A stretch of DNA of 23,440 nucleotides from CAZKHG01 sp964552655 (GTDB taxonomy: Bacteria > Bacteroidota > Bacteroidia > Bacteroidales > Tenuifilaceae), in the NCBI GenBank assembly GCA_964552655.1, contig CAZKHG010000051.1, positions 1 to 23,440 on the forward strand, in the 5' to 3' direction. Both the position numbers and the translations under genes were made by a program. Of the stretch, positions 14,971 through 23,328 are shown in pieces (the stretch's first letter is position 1; the number at the start of each line of letters is the position of its first letter). Below the pieces are notes generated by a model. That model worked only from the letters and a program-made list of their open reading frames with translations, had not been told where the DNA came from and searched no databases.

Positions 14971-15978
14971 TTAAGGTTTATATTTCGATTTATTTAGTAT
15001 TTGCTGGTAATCGCTTATTTTCATGAGCGATGCAGGGGTAACATTCTGGTTATTCCTGATATACGATTGAACAATCCTGTAGCCCAGCCATACTGCAGCA
15101 CGCCCGGGCGATTCCTGTGGAAATCCTGAAGTAAAAGGCGCGCTGTTTACCATTTTGCTTATCAAAAACGAATCGGTGGTAAAAAGGAGCTTATTATCAA
15201 TAAGGTAAGTCCACATCATCCGCTCATTCTTCTCGCACCAATTAAATTGGGCCGGGGAAAATCCAAAAATCAGGCTATCAGGCTGATCGGGAAGCATTTT
15301 TCGGGTTAGGTACATCAGCATTCCCTCGTAAACCATATTGTTTACCAGGTTATCGATGGAATCGTTAAAAGGGAACTCGCCAATAACCCAGGAACGAATA
15401 CAATCCGATGATATCTTTTCCGGTTTCATATTCCTTGACAGGTAAACCGGTATGCCTAAGCTTTTATAATCGCTGTAATCTGCGCCCAGGTATCTTTCAA
15501 GGCCAATTGCAAGTATGCTGTCGGTGATTACGACAGATTGGTTATACCCGGAGATAAAGGTATAAACTGAGGGTACAACCCTTTCTGGAAAATAGTAATG
15601 AAACCTTTTGAAAGCATCCTCCAGCTCGCGGGTAAGCCAATCAATTTCAGGGTAAATTTCATTCACCTTTTTGTAAGATTGAAGTACCATGGGGTTGGTA
15701 ACAAAGCTGTGCAGGTAAGCCGGGTAAGCCGGATCGTCATAGGAACCAATGCCAATCAGCTTCTCCCCAAAAAGGTTGAAAAACGAACCATACTTAATCC
15801 GGAGATTGGGGATGGATTGATTCAGGCTATCAGGGTTAACTTTAAAAAGATCCTGCTCGAATCGTTGGACACTCAGGTTCAGATCAATGGCTTTTAAGTT
15901 AACATCATCCTTCCTGCTGTTGCACGAGGAAAGGAATAACACCAATAAAAATGCGGAGGGAAAAAATAAATTCTTCAT
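14971..15978 (-). CDS. gldB: Gliding motility lipoprotein GldB
   Basis: A 335-residue lipoprotein with signal peptide and lipobox FLSSC (Cys19). It matches the GldB family known from Flavobacterium gliding mutants: the segment YLGADYSDYKSLGIPVYLSRNM (170-191), the NNMVYEGMLMYLTRKMLPD region, the late GRAAVWLGYRIVQSYIRNN (about 295-313) and the C-terminal NKSKYKP are family hallmarks as I recall them. GldB is found widely in Bacteroidota, including non-gliders, so motility cannot be concluded. No other gld gene is nearby. It leads an operon with fhs and has a well-formed promoter. Confidence 0.88.
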   Translation of the reverse strand: MKNLFFPSAFLLVLFLSSCNSRKDDVNLKAIDLNLSVQRFEQDLFKVNPDSLNQSIPNLRIKYGSFFNLFGEKLIGIGSYDDPAYPAYLHSFVTNPMVLQSYKKVNEIYPEIDWLTRELEDAFKRFHYYFPERVVPSVYTFISGYNQSVVITDSILAIGLERYLGADYSDYKSLGIPVYLSRNMKPEKISSDCIRSWVIGEFPFNDSIDNLVNNMVYEGMLMYLTRKMLPDQPDSLIFGFSPAQFNWCEKNERMMWTYLIDNKLLFTTDSFLISKMVNSAPFTSGFPQESPGRAAVWLGYRIVQSYIRNNQNVTPASLMKISDYQQILNKSKYKP

Positions 15979-16001
15979 TGAAAAAACATAATGATCCGAA
16001 A

Positions 16002-16034
16002 CAAAGTTAAAAAATAAGGTGGATCAAAAACAAA
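16002..16034 (-). promoter_or_regulatory. Predicted gldB-fhs promoter
   Basis: On the minus strand TTTG (16034-16031), a 21-nt spacer and TAACTTTG (16009-16002) match the full Bacteroidota promoter pattern. Transcription would begin near 15995, leaving about 17 nt before the gldB ATG. Confidence 0.6.
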
Positions 16035-16275
16035 AACTATAAAACATCGCCGGGTATTCTTTGTTCAATGTTGATTAGGTTAAGTTTAACAAGTTAATAT
16101 CAGCTAATTGTCTTTATTCTCTGCGGCAAAATGCATTATAAAAAAATCAGTCCCATAAAATTTGCATCCGATAATTGAAAATATCGATCAGGATATTCCA
16201 AAAAACCATCAGTCAAAAATTCTGATTTTGTTAATAACTCTTTTCAAAAAAAAAGGAAATCCAAATACCCAATAC
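16035..16275. other. Intergenic stretch between gldB and dnaB with no recognised gene
   Basis: AT-rich divergent region with several short A-tracts and T-tracts. Apart from the gldB promoter at one end and a -7 box for dnaB at the other, I see no coding frame with convincing composition and no strong hairpin. A 61-codon plus-strand frame at 16162-16347 overlaps dnaB out of frame and looks spurious. Confidence 0.5.
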
Positions 16276-16283
16276 TACTTTTG
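16276..16283 (+). promoter_or_regulatory. Predicted -7 box of dnaB
   Basis: TACTTTTG fits TAnnTTTG. The predicted start near 16290 lies only about 9 nt before the ATG at 16299, so the transcript would have a very short leader. No good -33 element is seen. Confidence 0.45.
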
Positions 16284-16298
16284 TAGCAAACAAAAAGT

Positions 16299-17840
16299 AT
16301 GGGCGAAAAGCGGGCAAATGCAAGGTTTACAAAGCCAAGTCTGGTAAACCTGGATTATGGAAAAATTCCACCACAGGCCATTGATCTTGAAGAGGCAGTT
16401 CTTGGGGCTATTATGGTTGAAAAGGATGCAGTGATTTCAATCCTCGACGTAATTAAACCCGAAAGCTTTTACAAAGAAACGCATCAAATCATCTTCAGGT
16501 CGATTCTGGAACTTTCCACCCGACTTGAGCCAATTGACCTATTAACCGTAACCGAAGAGCTGCGGAAAAACGGGAACCTGGATGAGGTGGGTGGTGCTGT
16601 TTACCTGGCCCAGCTTACCTCGAAGGTTGGATCGGCTGCCCACCTGGAGTTCCATGCAAAAATTGTCGCCCAGAAGTTCATTCAACGGGAGCTGATCAGG
16701 GTTTCCTCCGAAATTCAGGGCCGTGCCTTTGACGATAGCATAGATGTTGATGATTTGCTGGACTTCTCGGAGATGGAACTTTTTAAAGTTGCCGAAGGAA
16801 ACATCAAACGCGATACCGCACAGATTAACGTGCTGGTTAAACAAGCCCTAAAAAACATTGAGGAGGCTGGCAAACGCGAGGATGGGCTAAGCGGCGTCCC
16901 ATCCGGGTTCACCGATCTGGACCGGATGACCTCCGGTTGGCAAAAATCGGACCTGATTATTATCGCTGCACGACCATCCATGGGAAAAACTGCATTTGTA
17001 CTGTCGATGGCCCGGAATATTGCCGTTGAGCATAAAACGCCGGTTGCTTTTTTCTCCCTGGAGATGTCCAACATCCAGCTGGTGAACCGGTTAATCGTAA
17101 GCGAATCGGGCATCCCATCGGAGAAAATCCGAAACGGGAAGCTCGACCCGCACGAATGGACCCAGCTGGTGGTGAAGATAAAAGATCTTTCCGAGGCACA
17201 AATATTTATTGATGACACCCCTGCCCTTTCCATTTTTGAGTTCAGGGCCAAATGCCGGAGGCTCAAAGCCCAATACGATGTTGGGGTAATCGTAATTGAC
17301 TACCTGCAGCTTATGACCGGGCCAACCGAGGCAAGGGGCAACCGCGAACAGGAGGTTAGCACAATCTCCCGATCGCTTAAAGCCATTGCCAAAGAGCTGG
17401 ACGTACCCATTATCGCCCTTTCACAGCTTAACCGATCAGTGGAAACCCGTGGGGGAAATAAACGTCCTCAACTTTCTGACCTCCGCGAATCAGGTGCTAT
17501 TGAGCAGGATGCGGATGTGGTAATCTTTATACACCGCCCGGAATACTACGGGTTTAACGAGGATGAAGAGGGCAACTCGCTTATGGGACTAGCCGAGATC
17601 ATTCTTTCTAAACATAGGAATGGCGCTGTAGGCGATATACGACTTAGATTCCAGAAGGAAATGGCGCGCTTCTCCGATTACAGTGAGTTTGAGTTTGCCC
17701 ATGCCTTGCCAAATGTGAACCCCAAAAATCCCAACGCCGTTACCTTTGGATCAAAAATGAACGATGACTCCTTTGGCCGCGATGATGGCAGCTTCGATAT
17801 AAGGCCCAACAGAGGATTTGATAATGATATACCGTTTTAA
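16299..17840 (+). CDS. dnaB: Replicative DNA helicase DnaB
   Basis: The hexameric 5'-3' helicase of the replication fork. The 513-residue protein has the N-terminal DnaB domain (about 24-125, PPQAIDLEEAVLGAIM), a linker, and the RecA-like helicase domain (about 185-455). Walker A is ARPSMGKT (224-231), Walker B VIDYLQL (332-338), with ALSQLNRSVE (373-382) and DLRESGAIEQDADVV (394-408) following. The tail after 470 is acidic and Gly/Asp rich, ending in DNDIPF, a form often seen for tails that contact other replisome proteins. No intein interrupts the usual insertion sites. It is monocistronic and converges on the DUF4249 gene. Confidence 0.97.
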   Translation: MGEKRANARFTKPSLVNLDYGKIPPQAIDLEEAVLGAIMVEKDAVISILDVIKPESFYKETHQIIFRSILELSTRLEPIDLLTVTEELRKNGNLDEVGGAVYLAQLTSKVGSAAHLEFHAKIVAQKFIQRELIRVSSEIQGRAFDDSIDVDDLLDFSEMELFKVAEGNIKRDTAQINVLVKQALKNIEEAGKREDGLSGVPSGFTDLDRMTSGWQKSDLIIIAARPSMGKTAFVLSMARNIAVEHKTPVAFFSLEMSNIQLVNRLIVSESGIPSEKIRNGKLDPHEWTQLVVKIKDLSEAQIFIDDTPALSIFEFRAKCRRLKAQYDVGVIVIDYLQLMTGPTEARGNREQEVSTISRSLKAIAKELDVPIIALSQLNRSVETRGGNKRPQLSDLRESGAIEQDADVVIFIHRPEYYGFNEDEEGNSLMGLAEIILSKHRNGAVGDIRLRFQKEMARFSDYSEFEFAHALPNVNPKNPNAVTFGSKMNDDSFGRDDGSFDIRPNRGFDNDIPF

Positions 17841-17889
17841 TTTAACTAGTTGAAACTAGCAGGTTGTTGTAATTTCTTATTTAACGAAA

Positions 17890-18915
17890 CTAATAATAGT
17901 ATTCAACAAACTTATTAAAATAATCCAGCACCTTGCCTTCCTCAAGAGTTACCTTTTTACTAGATTTCTTACTTATTGCTCCAAAATAGCCTATATTATT
18001 ACTCATATTACTATATAGAACAACTGGTTCGGCAAAGATATCCCCCTCAATTATTTCGGACATATAAAGAGATTTATACGCTTCAAATATTTCCTTTGAA
18101 ATTGAATACAACTCAATTTCATAAACAGATAAATACTTATAGTCTGGATGTTGTATATAGAATGATTCCTTAACTTCAGGTATTTCTATTCTTAAATTAT
18201 AACTAATGCCGGATATGGGGTCATCTGGGAAAATTCTTGGCTTTCGAGCTGAATTATCAAAGGGTTCATGCATTGAGGTTCTAAAATCTGGCATAAAGTT
18301 AAATATCGGGTCTGATAGGGGAATTGTTAACCTAAGTGTATTTATAATTGTATCAGTGGAATATGGTAAAGGAACTGTTTTAAGATTATAAATTGATGAA
18401 AAATAGTAATAATTCTTCGATGAAACCGGGTCGGAGAAATAGGTATTAAATCGAAAATGATTAACCCCTGAATAGAAGTTAGTTACCTCTATTTTATCAA
18501 TTGGAACAGATAAAGGAATTTTTGTTGAACCAAAAACAGATTCAAATCCTTGTGCACCAATTGTTATTTGCAGATTTGCTCCTTCCTCTGGATTATGTAA
18601 AAAGTTGCTCTTCCAAATGTTTGCATTGGAATTCTCTAAAGAAATAGAGTCGCTAAAAATAACCATGTTTTCACCCTCCACAAGTCTTACAAAAACACGT
18701 TTTATGGTATCGGGTCTATTTTTACCAGATATATCCTGCGTAGATGTGATATATAGTTTTAACCCAAAATCGGCATAAAATTTTGCATTCACATATAGTT
18801 TTGGTTTATACCCACTTGGATTGTATTCAATTTGCCTTGCATCATAATCCAGCAATTTCTCACAGCTACAAAAGATTACTGTACAAATGATTATTATAAT
18901 ATCCTTAATTTTCAT
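17890..18915 (-). CDS. DUF4249-family lipoprotein
   Basis: A 341-residue lipoprotein with a hydrophobic signal and a Cys pair (FCSC, acylated Cys probably 18). Features of the DUF4249 family as I recall it: an N-terminal KLYVNAKFYADFGLKLYITSTQ stretch, beta-rich middle, and a C-terminal YLSVYEIELYSISKEIFEAYKSLY segment (about 270-295) before a Gly-rich end. These proteins are almost always encoded directly behind a TonB-dependent receptor, as here (gap of 3 nt), suggesting a surface partner of that receptor. No substrate is known for the family. The region is more AT-rich than the neighbouring housekeeping genes. Confidence 0.8.
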   Translation of the reverse strand: MKIKDIIIIICTVIFCSCEKLLDYDARQIEYNPSGYKPKLYVNAKFYADFGLKLYITSTQDISGKNRPDTIKRVFVRLVEGENMVIFSDSISLENSNANIWKSNFLHNPEEGANLQITIGAQGFESVFGSTKIPLSVPIDKIEVTNFYSGVNHFRFNTYFSDPVSSKNYYYFSSIYNLKTVPLPYSTDTIINTLRLTIPLSDPIFNFMPDFRTSMHEPFDNSARKPRIFPDDPISGISYNLRIEIPEVKESFYIQHPDYKYLSVYEIELYSISKEIFEAYKSLYMSEIIEGDIFAEPVVLYSNMSNNIGYFGAISKKSSKKVTLEEGKVLDYFNKFVEYYY

Positions 18916-18918
18916 TAT

Positions 18919-21225
18919 CTAAAACAACAGTTTATAGGTTAGCGATGGAATAAACATAAATAAACTTGCTTCACCAGGGTAGTTCCCCCACATACCACGG
19001 TAATAAACATTTTTTTTCATATATGCATTAAAAACAGAGATTGACCACTCCTTTGAAAATTTCTTATTCGTTGTAACTGGACTTGTATAAAATAATCCAA
19101 GATCCAGCCTATGGTATGGGGGGAGTCTGAAATTGTTTTTTTTCTCATAAACCATTAATTGGGTGTATGGTGTATTAATATAGTAAGCGGGCATACTGTA
19201 TGGTGTGCCTGTATTTAAACGCCAGGTTAAACCGAACCTCCACTTTTCGCTGAACTTGTAATTTCCAGTTATGGCAAGCTGATGCCTTCTATCAAAGTCC
19301 GAATAGTACTCCCTCCCCTGATTGATATTATCAAATTTTCTTTTTGTCAATGATAGAGTGTATGAAAGCCACCCGTTCAAAACACCACCTTTCTTAGCAA
19401 GATAAAATTCACAACCGTATGATACACCATTACCTTTTTCCATTTTATCCTCCCATGCCATTCCATTTGGTAGTATGGATGCCCCTTCTTTGTATGCAAC
19501 CAAATTCCCCATTGTGCGATAATAACCAGCTATCGAAATTTCATATTTATTATTAATATTATACAGATCCTCAATACCAATTTGCTTGCCCATTTCTGAT
19601 GGGAAATTCTTAGTTGCAGGCACCCATAAATCTGTGGGTAGTTCTATAATTGATGAGCGTAACAGGTGAAAGTATTGGCTGGTTTGAACATAGTAAAGTG
19701 TCAGGTTATTATCATGGAAAAGTTCAATAGTTCCTGATATCCTAGGTTCTGGGATCATAATACTATAGCCCTTATTGTTAAGCCAAGTATTCCTAATCCC
19801 AAAATTTGCTGTAATAATAGAGGATATCCTGAAATCGTACTCGATATAGCCAACAGTTTCTGATAAATTAAATGGATCATTTCCGATTCGTTTTGATACA
19901 ACATTATCTGCGCCAGAAAAACTATCATAAAACAAAGAGGAACCCGGACTGAATTGGTGTAATGTGTGATTGATTCCAAAATAAAACTTATTTGCATTAT
20001 TCGGGAAGAACTGCCAATCCGACCTCAACCCTAAATCTCTTATGCTTGAATTAAAATTAACCTTACTGATATATTCCTTTGACGAAGATGTAAATTTATT
20101 GTTGGTATATCGCCTGTGGAAAAAATTTGAAAGGTATATTGTAGTTGAAATCGCTAAGCGGGTATTTTGTATATGATTCCATTTGAGGGATAACACCTGA
20201 TTACCCCAATTGTACCCATTGCGATTAATCAAATCGCCAGTAATCCCATTATCTGTAAATTCCTTTTTTGAATTATCATAGTACTTATCGATAGAATAGA
20301 AGTAGCTTAAGCCTATTTTATTCTTATCAGAAATTGAGTGAGTTATTTTAGCTGAAATATCACCAAAATAGGAACCCTCCATGTTTTCACCCTTAACCAA
20401 ATAGTAGGCATTGGTAAACAAATCGTAAAGGGATCGTCTTCCTGCGATAGAAAAAGTTGTTTTACCCCGATTTAACGGACCATTTACAGCTAAGTTGCCA
20501 GACATTATTCCGACCCCCAAGTTACCATCAACTTTCTTCTTATTCCCATCCTTCAGGGCAATGTCAACTATAGAAGACAACCTACTTCCGTACCGTGCAG
20601 GCACAGCTCCTTTAAGGAATCTCACCGATTGAATCGAATTCTCATTTAAAACGGAAAAAAGTCCATAAAAATGGGAAAAGCTATAAATAGGAACATCGTC
20701 AACCAGAATCAGGTTTTGATCCGATCCTCCACCCCTAACAACCATACCTGAGAATCCTGCCCATGTGCTAGTTACACCAGGTAAGAGCTGAATTGACTTA
20801 TAAATATCAACCTCCCCAAGCATAGCAGGTATCTCCTTAATCTTTTTCATCGGAATTTCCTTCACTGCAAAGTTTCTAAATCGGTGGCCACCTTTTGATT
20901 CTACAACAACTTCATCAAGATATAGGCTGGGCGATAATTCAATATTAATAACTGTATCCCTTAAACTTTTTACAGTAATAGTTTTTGTATTATAGCCAAT
21001 ATAGCTAATATGCAAAACCTGTTGATTTCGATTAAGAACAATAGTATAATACCCTAGGTTATTGCTGGGTACACCGCTTTGCAAATCAGAGCTTACTATA
21101 TGGGCATTAATTAACTTTTCACCATTAATAGAGTCTTGAACAAACCCGGAGATGCGTGTGGTTTGCGAAAAAATTAAATAGGGATTTAACAACAATATAA
21201 AAGATAGTAATTGAAGTCTATTCAT
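18919..21225 (-). CDS. TonB-dependent outer-membrane receptor with carboxypeptidase-regulatory-like N-terminal domain
   Basis: I use the ATG at 21225 (768 residues), which opens directly into a signal peptide ending near IFSQ; the frame continues to a TTG at 21252. Residues about 22-108 form a beta-sandwich (ISGFVQDSINGEKLINAHIV...YIGYNTKTITV), typical of Bacteroidota receptors. The plug domain follows with KEIPAMLGEVDIYKSIQLLPG, VRGGGSDQNLILVDDVPIY and LKGAVPARYGSRLSSIVDI. The remainder is a beta-barrel ending in SLTYKLLF with terminal Phe. It imports a TonB-energised ligand of unknown identity. The DUF4249 lipoprotein follows 3 nt downstream, so the pair is probably one operon. No SusD homologue or sensor gene is adjacent. 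Confidence 0.93.
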   Translation of the reverse strand: MNRLQLLSFILLLNPYLIFSQTTRISGFVQDSINGEKLINAHIVSSDLQSGVPSNNLGYYTIVLNRNQQVLHISYIGYNTKTITVKSLRDTVINIELSPSLYLDEVVVESKGGHRFRNFAVKEIPMKKIKEIPAMLGEVDIYKSIQLLPGVTSTWAGFSGMVVRGGGSDQNLILVDDVPIYSFSHFYGLFSVLNENSIQSVRFLKGAVPARYGSRLSSIVDIALKDGNKKKVDGNLGVGIMSGNLAVNGPLNRGKTTFSIAGRRSLYDLFTNAYYLVKGENMEGSYFGDISAKITHSISDKNKIGLSYFYSIDKYYDNSKKEFTDNGITGDLINRNGYNWGNQVLSLKWNHIQNTRLAISTTIYLSNFFHRRYTNNKFTSSSKEYISKVNFNSSIRDLGLRSDWQFFPNNANKFYFGINHTLHQFSPGSSLFYDSFSGADNVVSKRIGNDPFNLSETVGYIEYDFRISSIITANFGIRNTWLNNKGYSIMIPEPRISGTIELFHDNNLTLYYVQTSQYFHLLRSSIIELPTDLWVPATKNFPSEMGKQIGIEDLYNINNKYEISIAGYYRTMGNLVAYKEGASILPNGMAWEDKMEKGNGVSYGCEFYLAKKGGVLNGWLSYTLSLTKRKFDNINQGREYYSDFDRRHQLAITGNYKFSEKWRFGLTWRLNTGTPYSMPAYYINTPYTQLMVYEKKNNFRLPPYHRLDLGLFYTSPVTTNKKFSKEWSISVFNAYMKKNVYYRGMWGNYPGEASLFMFIPSLTYKLLF

Positions 21226-21271
21226 TTTAATGACTTGAAGAAAGTATGACAAAAATTAATATTTTTATTAA

Positions 21272-21304
21272 GTGGTAGTATAAATTTTATATTTATACTA
21301 CCAC
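21272..21304 (-). terminator. Strong perfect hairpin behind the FN3 gene, probable terminator
   Basis: A perfect 14-bp inverted repeat, GTGGTAGTATAAAT (21272-21285) and ATTTATACTACCAC (21291-21304), with a 5-nt loop. It begins 21 nt past the stop of the FN3 gene and is followed on the minus strand by an A/T-rich but not pure-T stretch. It lies between that gene and the TonB receptor gene, so it may end the first transcript or protect its 3' end. Confidence 0.6.
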
Positions 21305-21325
21305 AATTATAAAAAATATATCTTT

Positions 21326-22792
21326 CTACCAAACTGGATAATTAGTTGTTAAATATACAATAATATCATCGTGTATTTGAAATGAACTTTCTTTTGGCAT
21401 CCAAAAAGTATAGTATGATTCACCTATTTCCTCACTAGTTTTTTTGATATTGAAGTTAAGGTCAGTGGCTGCTTCAATTTTAATTTCTGCAACACCTATT
21501 TTAATTGGAACGCTAACTTTGAAATTTACACCTTTCCAACCAGTCAATAAACCAGGGGCATCATATTCAATAAAATTAAAATTTAATACTTGCTTAAAGA
21601 AATTGGAATCCCAATTACTTCCTAAAACATCAAAACAAAAACCATATTCAGCATGTAAATAGGAATTACTCCGGGGTATTATCTCTTTTAGTATTGATAA
21701 TCTTTCCTGTCGATAGATAATACTAGGCGTTTTATCACCATCATAATCACCATGAGCTAGAGTTATTTCAATTTCAGGCTTACCCATATCCCACGATTCG
21801 AATTCTGAAATATTTAAGAATCGGATTTTACTAAGATAAAGATGATCAAATTGAGTTCTATATGGGTTATATGTAATGTCCCAACTTGGAAGAGATTCAC
21901 CACTAGAATTATATGCCCTTATTTCATATTCATATTGATCACCAATTACTTTAGTTGCTAAATCAATATATTCTCTTGCCGAATATGAAACAATCGAAGG
22001 AATATCATTTTCGAAAGATTCGCCAATCAATGGTCTAATTCTTCTTATTTTGAATCCAGTAATATTGATATTAATTGGAAAATTCCATGTAAGACGAATA
22101 TTATTAGGACCTACACATTTTGCTGTAAAATTGGTAGGAGCTTGTAAACCACTGGTGTTAACCGTAACATAAATTATTTGTGAATATGATGAGTAATATA
22201 TATCTTGAAACTCATCTGTATAAACAGTTCTTATCCTATATAAATAAGTAGTACCAGTAGGAAAAGGTACTCCACCATTATTGTCTATGTATGAATCTTG
22301 CCCGCCATATGTTTCTTGTGTACTTATTGTGGTAAATAAACCATTAATTTCTTTTTGTATTTCTATTGAGTACGTTCCAACATTCGTGGTCTGTAATTCC
22401 CACGTTAAGATAATATAATTATTTACATAATTACCAGTAACATTTATTGGATTGGGTACATAATTAATAACTGTTGATCGAATGTTTGGTTTGGAAGTAA
22501 CAAACTCTAAATTATTCTCATTCTTAAATTCTTTTTTAATATTACCCAGTTCATCTGTCCTTTCATTTATATTTATTATAATTATTGGCTTGTCTGGTTG
22601 GGTTTTACCGTCAATAATTTTTTTGTTCCCGTTTTCATCATATGTTATGATCTTATCTAAATAACCATTTTCATTTACTTCCCTAAATCCAACCAAAGGA
22701 GTAAAGTTCTCTTCATCCCAACTTTCAATATTAACTGGAATAGATAATTGTAATTGTTTGAATAACTTAATAATGTCATTAATTTTTTTCAT
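21326..22792 (-). CDS. Fibronectin type III domain protein, 3' part of a frameshifted lipoprotein gene
   Basis: As it stands, a 488-residue frame from an ATG at 22792 with no signal peptide. Two fibronectin type III-like domains are visible, about 116-212 (NYIILTWELQTT...YLYRIRTVYTDEF) and 215-310 (APTNFTAKCVGPNNIRLTW...YEYEIRAYNSSGES). The C-terminal 175 residues, with HGDYDGDKTP (357-366) and a beta-rich end, belong to no family I recognise. The frame is open upstream of the ATG to about 22880, reading KNKEVDNELVLKKLANSS, and so overlaps the end of the lipoprotein frame at 22866-23159. Deleting one A from the minus-strand A6 tract joins the two. It was probably an extracellular or surface lipoprotein. 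The region is AT-rich, suggesting accessory or acquired DNA. Confidence 0.65.
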   Translation of the reverse strand: MKKINDIIKLFKQLQLSIPVNIESWDEENFTPLVGFREVNENGYLDKIITYDENGNKKIIDGKTQPDKPIIIININERTDELGNIKKEFKNENNLEFVTSKPNIRSTVINYVPNPINVTGNYVNNYIILTWELQTTNVGTYSIEIQKEINGLFTTISTQETYGGQDSYIDNNGGVPFPTGTTYLYRIRTVYTDEFQDIYYSSYSQIIYVTVNTSGLQAPTNFTAKCVGPNNIRLTWNFPININITGFKIRRIRPLIGESFENDIPSIVSYSAREYIDLATKVIGDQYEYEIRAYNSSGESLPSWDITYNPYRTQFDHLYLSKIRFLNISEFESWDMGKPEIEITLAHGDYDGDKTPSIIYRQERLSILKEIIPRSNSYLHAEYGFCFDVLGSNWDSNFFKQVLNFNFIEYDAPGLLTGWKGVNFKVSVPIKIGVAEIKIEAATDLNFNIKKTSEEIGESYYTFWMPKESSFQIHDDIIVYLTTNYPVW

Positions 22793-22865
22793 TTTAAAAT
22801 CAATCGATTCTTTTAAAGGACTTGAGTTTGCAAGTTTTTTAAGTACTAACTCATTATCAACTTCC

Positions 22866-23159
22866 TTATTTTTTAAAATCTTTTAGTAATATGTCATAGT
22901 CACCATCAATCATCAAAAGAGCATCTCTCTTTATTTGTTTTCGAAATTGCTTACTTTTTAGTGAAATTGCAACTGCCTGTGCTAAAAAATCAACATTGGA
23001 ATTATAAATTCGAATTAATTGCTCGGGTTCATAATTTGATAACTCTAGATTAATATCAGAATTTGATATCAACGGTTCAGTCATCTTATCAATCTGAATT
23101 ACATTTTTCTCACAACCGATGATGATTATTAGAAAAATCAATAACAATAACTTTCTCAT
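22866..23159 (-). CDS. Small lipoprotein frame, 5' part of the frameshifted FN3 gene
   Basis: A 97-residue frame with a classical lipoprotein signal, LIIIIGCEKN (Cys16). The segment from about 57 to 97 (FLAQAVAISLKSKQFRKQIKRDALLMIDGDYDILL) is helical and resembles, from memory, the N-terminal part of larger Bacteroidota lipoproteins whose chain continues well past this point. Here it ends at TAA straight after an A6 run. Read with one A fewer, it continues as FKNKEVDNELVLKK into the FN3 protein, which lacks a signal peptide of its own. I therefore read it as the broken front end of that gene rather than a free small lipoprotein. Confidence 0.6.
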   Translation of the reverse strand: MRKLLLLIFLIIIIGCEKNVIQIDKMTEPLISNSDINLELSNYEPEQLIRIYNSNVDFLAQAVAISLKSKQFRKQIKRDALLMIDGDYDILLKDFKK

Positions 23160-23230
23160 GGTTTTAATGGTTTAGGGTTAATAAATATAAATGATTATTC
23201 CATCAGCAGCACAAGGGCTACTGCTGCACC

Positions 23231-23246
23231 TGTTTTGATCAAAACA
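23231..23246. repeat. Perfect 16-bp palindrome
   Basis: TGTTTTGATCAAAACA is identical to its reverse complement. It lies 72-87 nt upstream of the lipoprotein start at 23159. Such a site could bind a dimeric regulator, but it may also lie inside the 3' end of the neighbouring gene if that gene is frameshifted. Confidence 0.35.
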
Positions 23247-23328
23247 TAACCAAAGGTTATAAAAAATCTGATTCCTTCACTGCCAATTCTGACAGTTTGG
23301 AAAAAGTTATTAACATCACTAAGCGCGT

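Larger units (their letters stand above)
21326..23159 (-). pseudogene. Frameshifted FN3-domain lipoprotein gene (joined reading)
   Basis: The span is 1834 nt, one more than a multiple of three. Removing a single A within the minus-strand A6 tract (22874-22869) yields one frame of 610 residues: lipoprotein signal, N-terminal domain, two FN3 domains and the C-terminal domain. The shift is tightly bounded, because the second frame meets a stop only some 12 nt upstream of the tract and the first frame stops directly after it. It may be a real null mutation, phase-variable slippage, ribosomal frameshifting, or a sequencing error. Confidence 0.6.

Noticed and set aside
13245..15026. Plus-strand frames of up to 147 codons opposite fhs
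   Set aside because: They lie antisense to a clear full-length enzyme gene and translate to Pro/Ser-rich sequences typical of antisense frames.
16162..16347. 61-codon plus-strand frame before dnaB
   Set aside because: It overlaps dnaB out of frame, spans the predicted dnaB -7 box and has A-tract-driven composition (Lys/Gln/Asn); it looks non-coding.
17846..17859. CTAGTT/AACTAG inverted repeat between dnaB and the DUF4249 gene
   Set aside because: At most five base pairs around a four-base loop and no T-tract directly after it; too weak to call a terminator.
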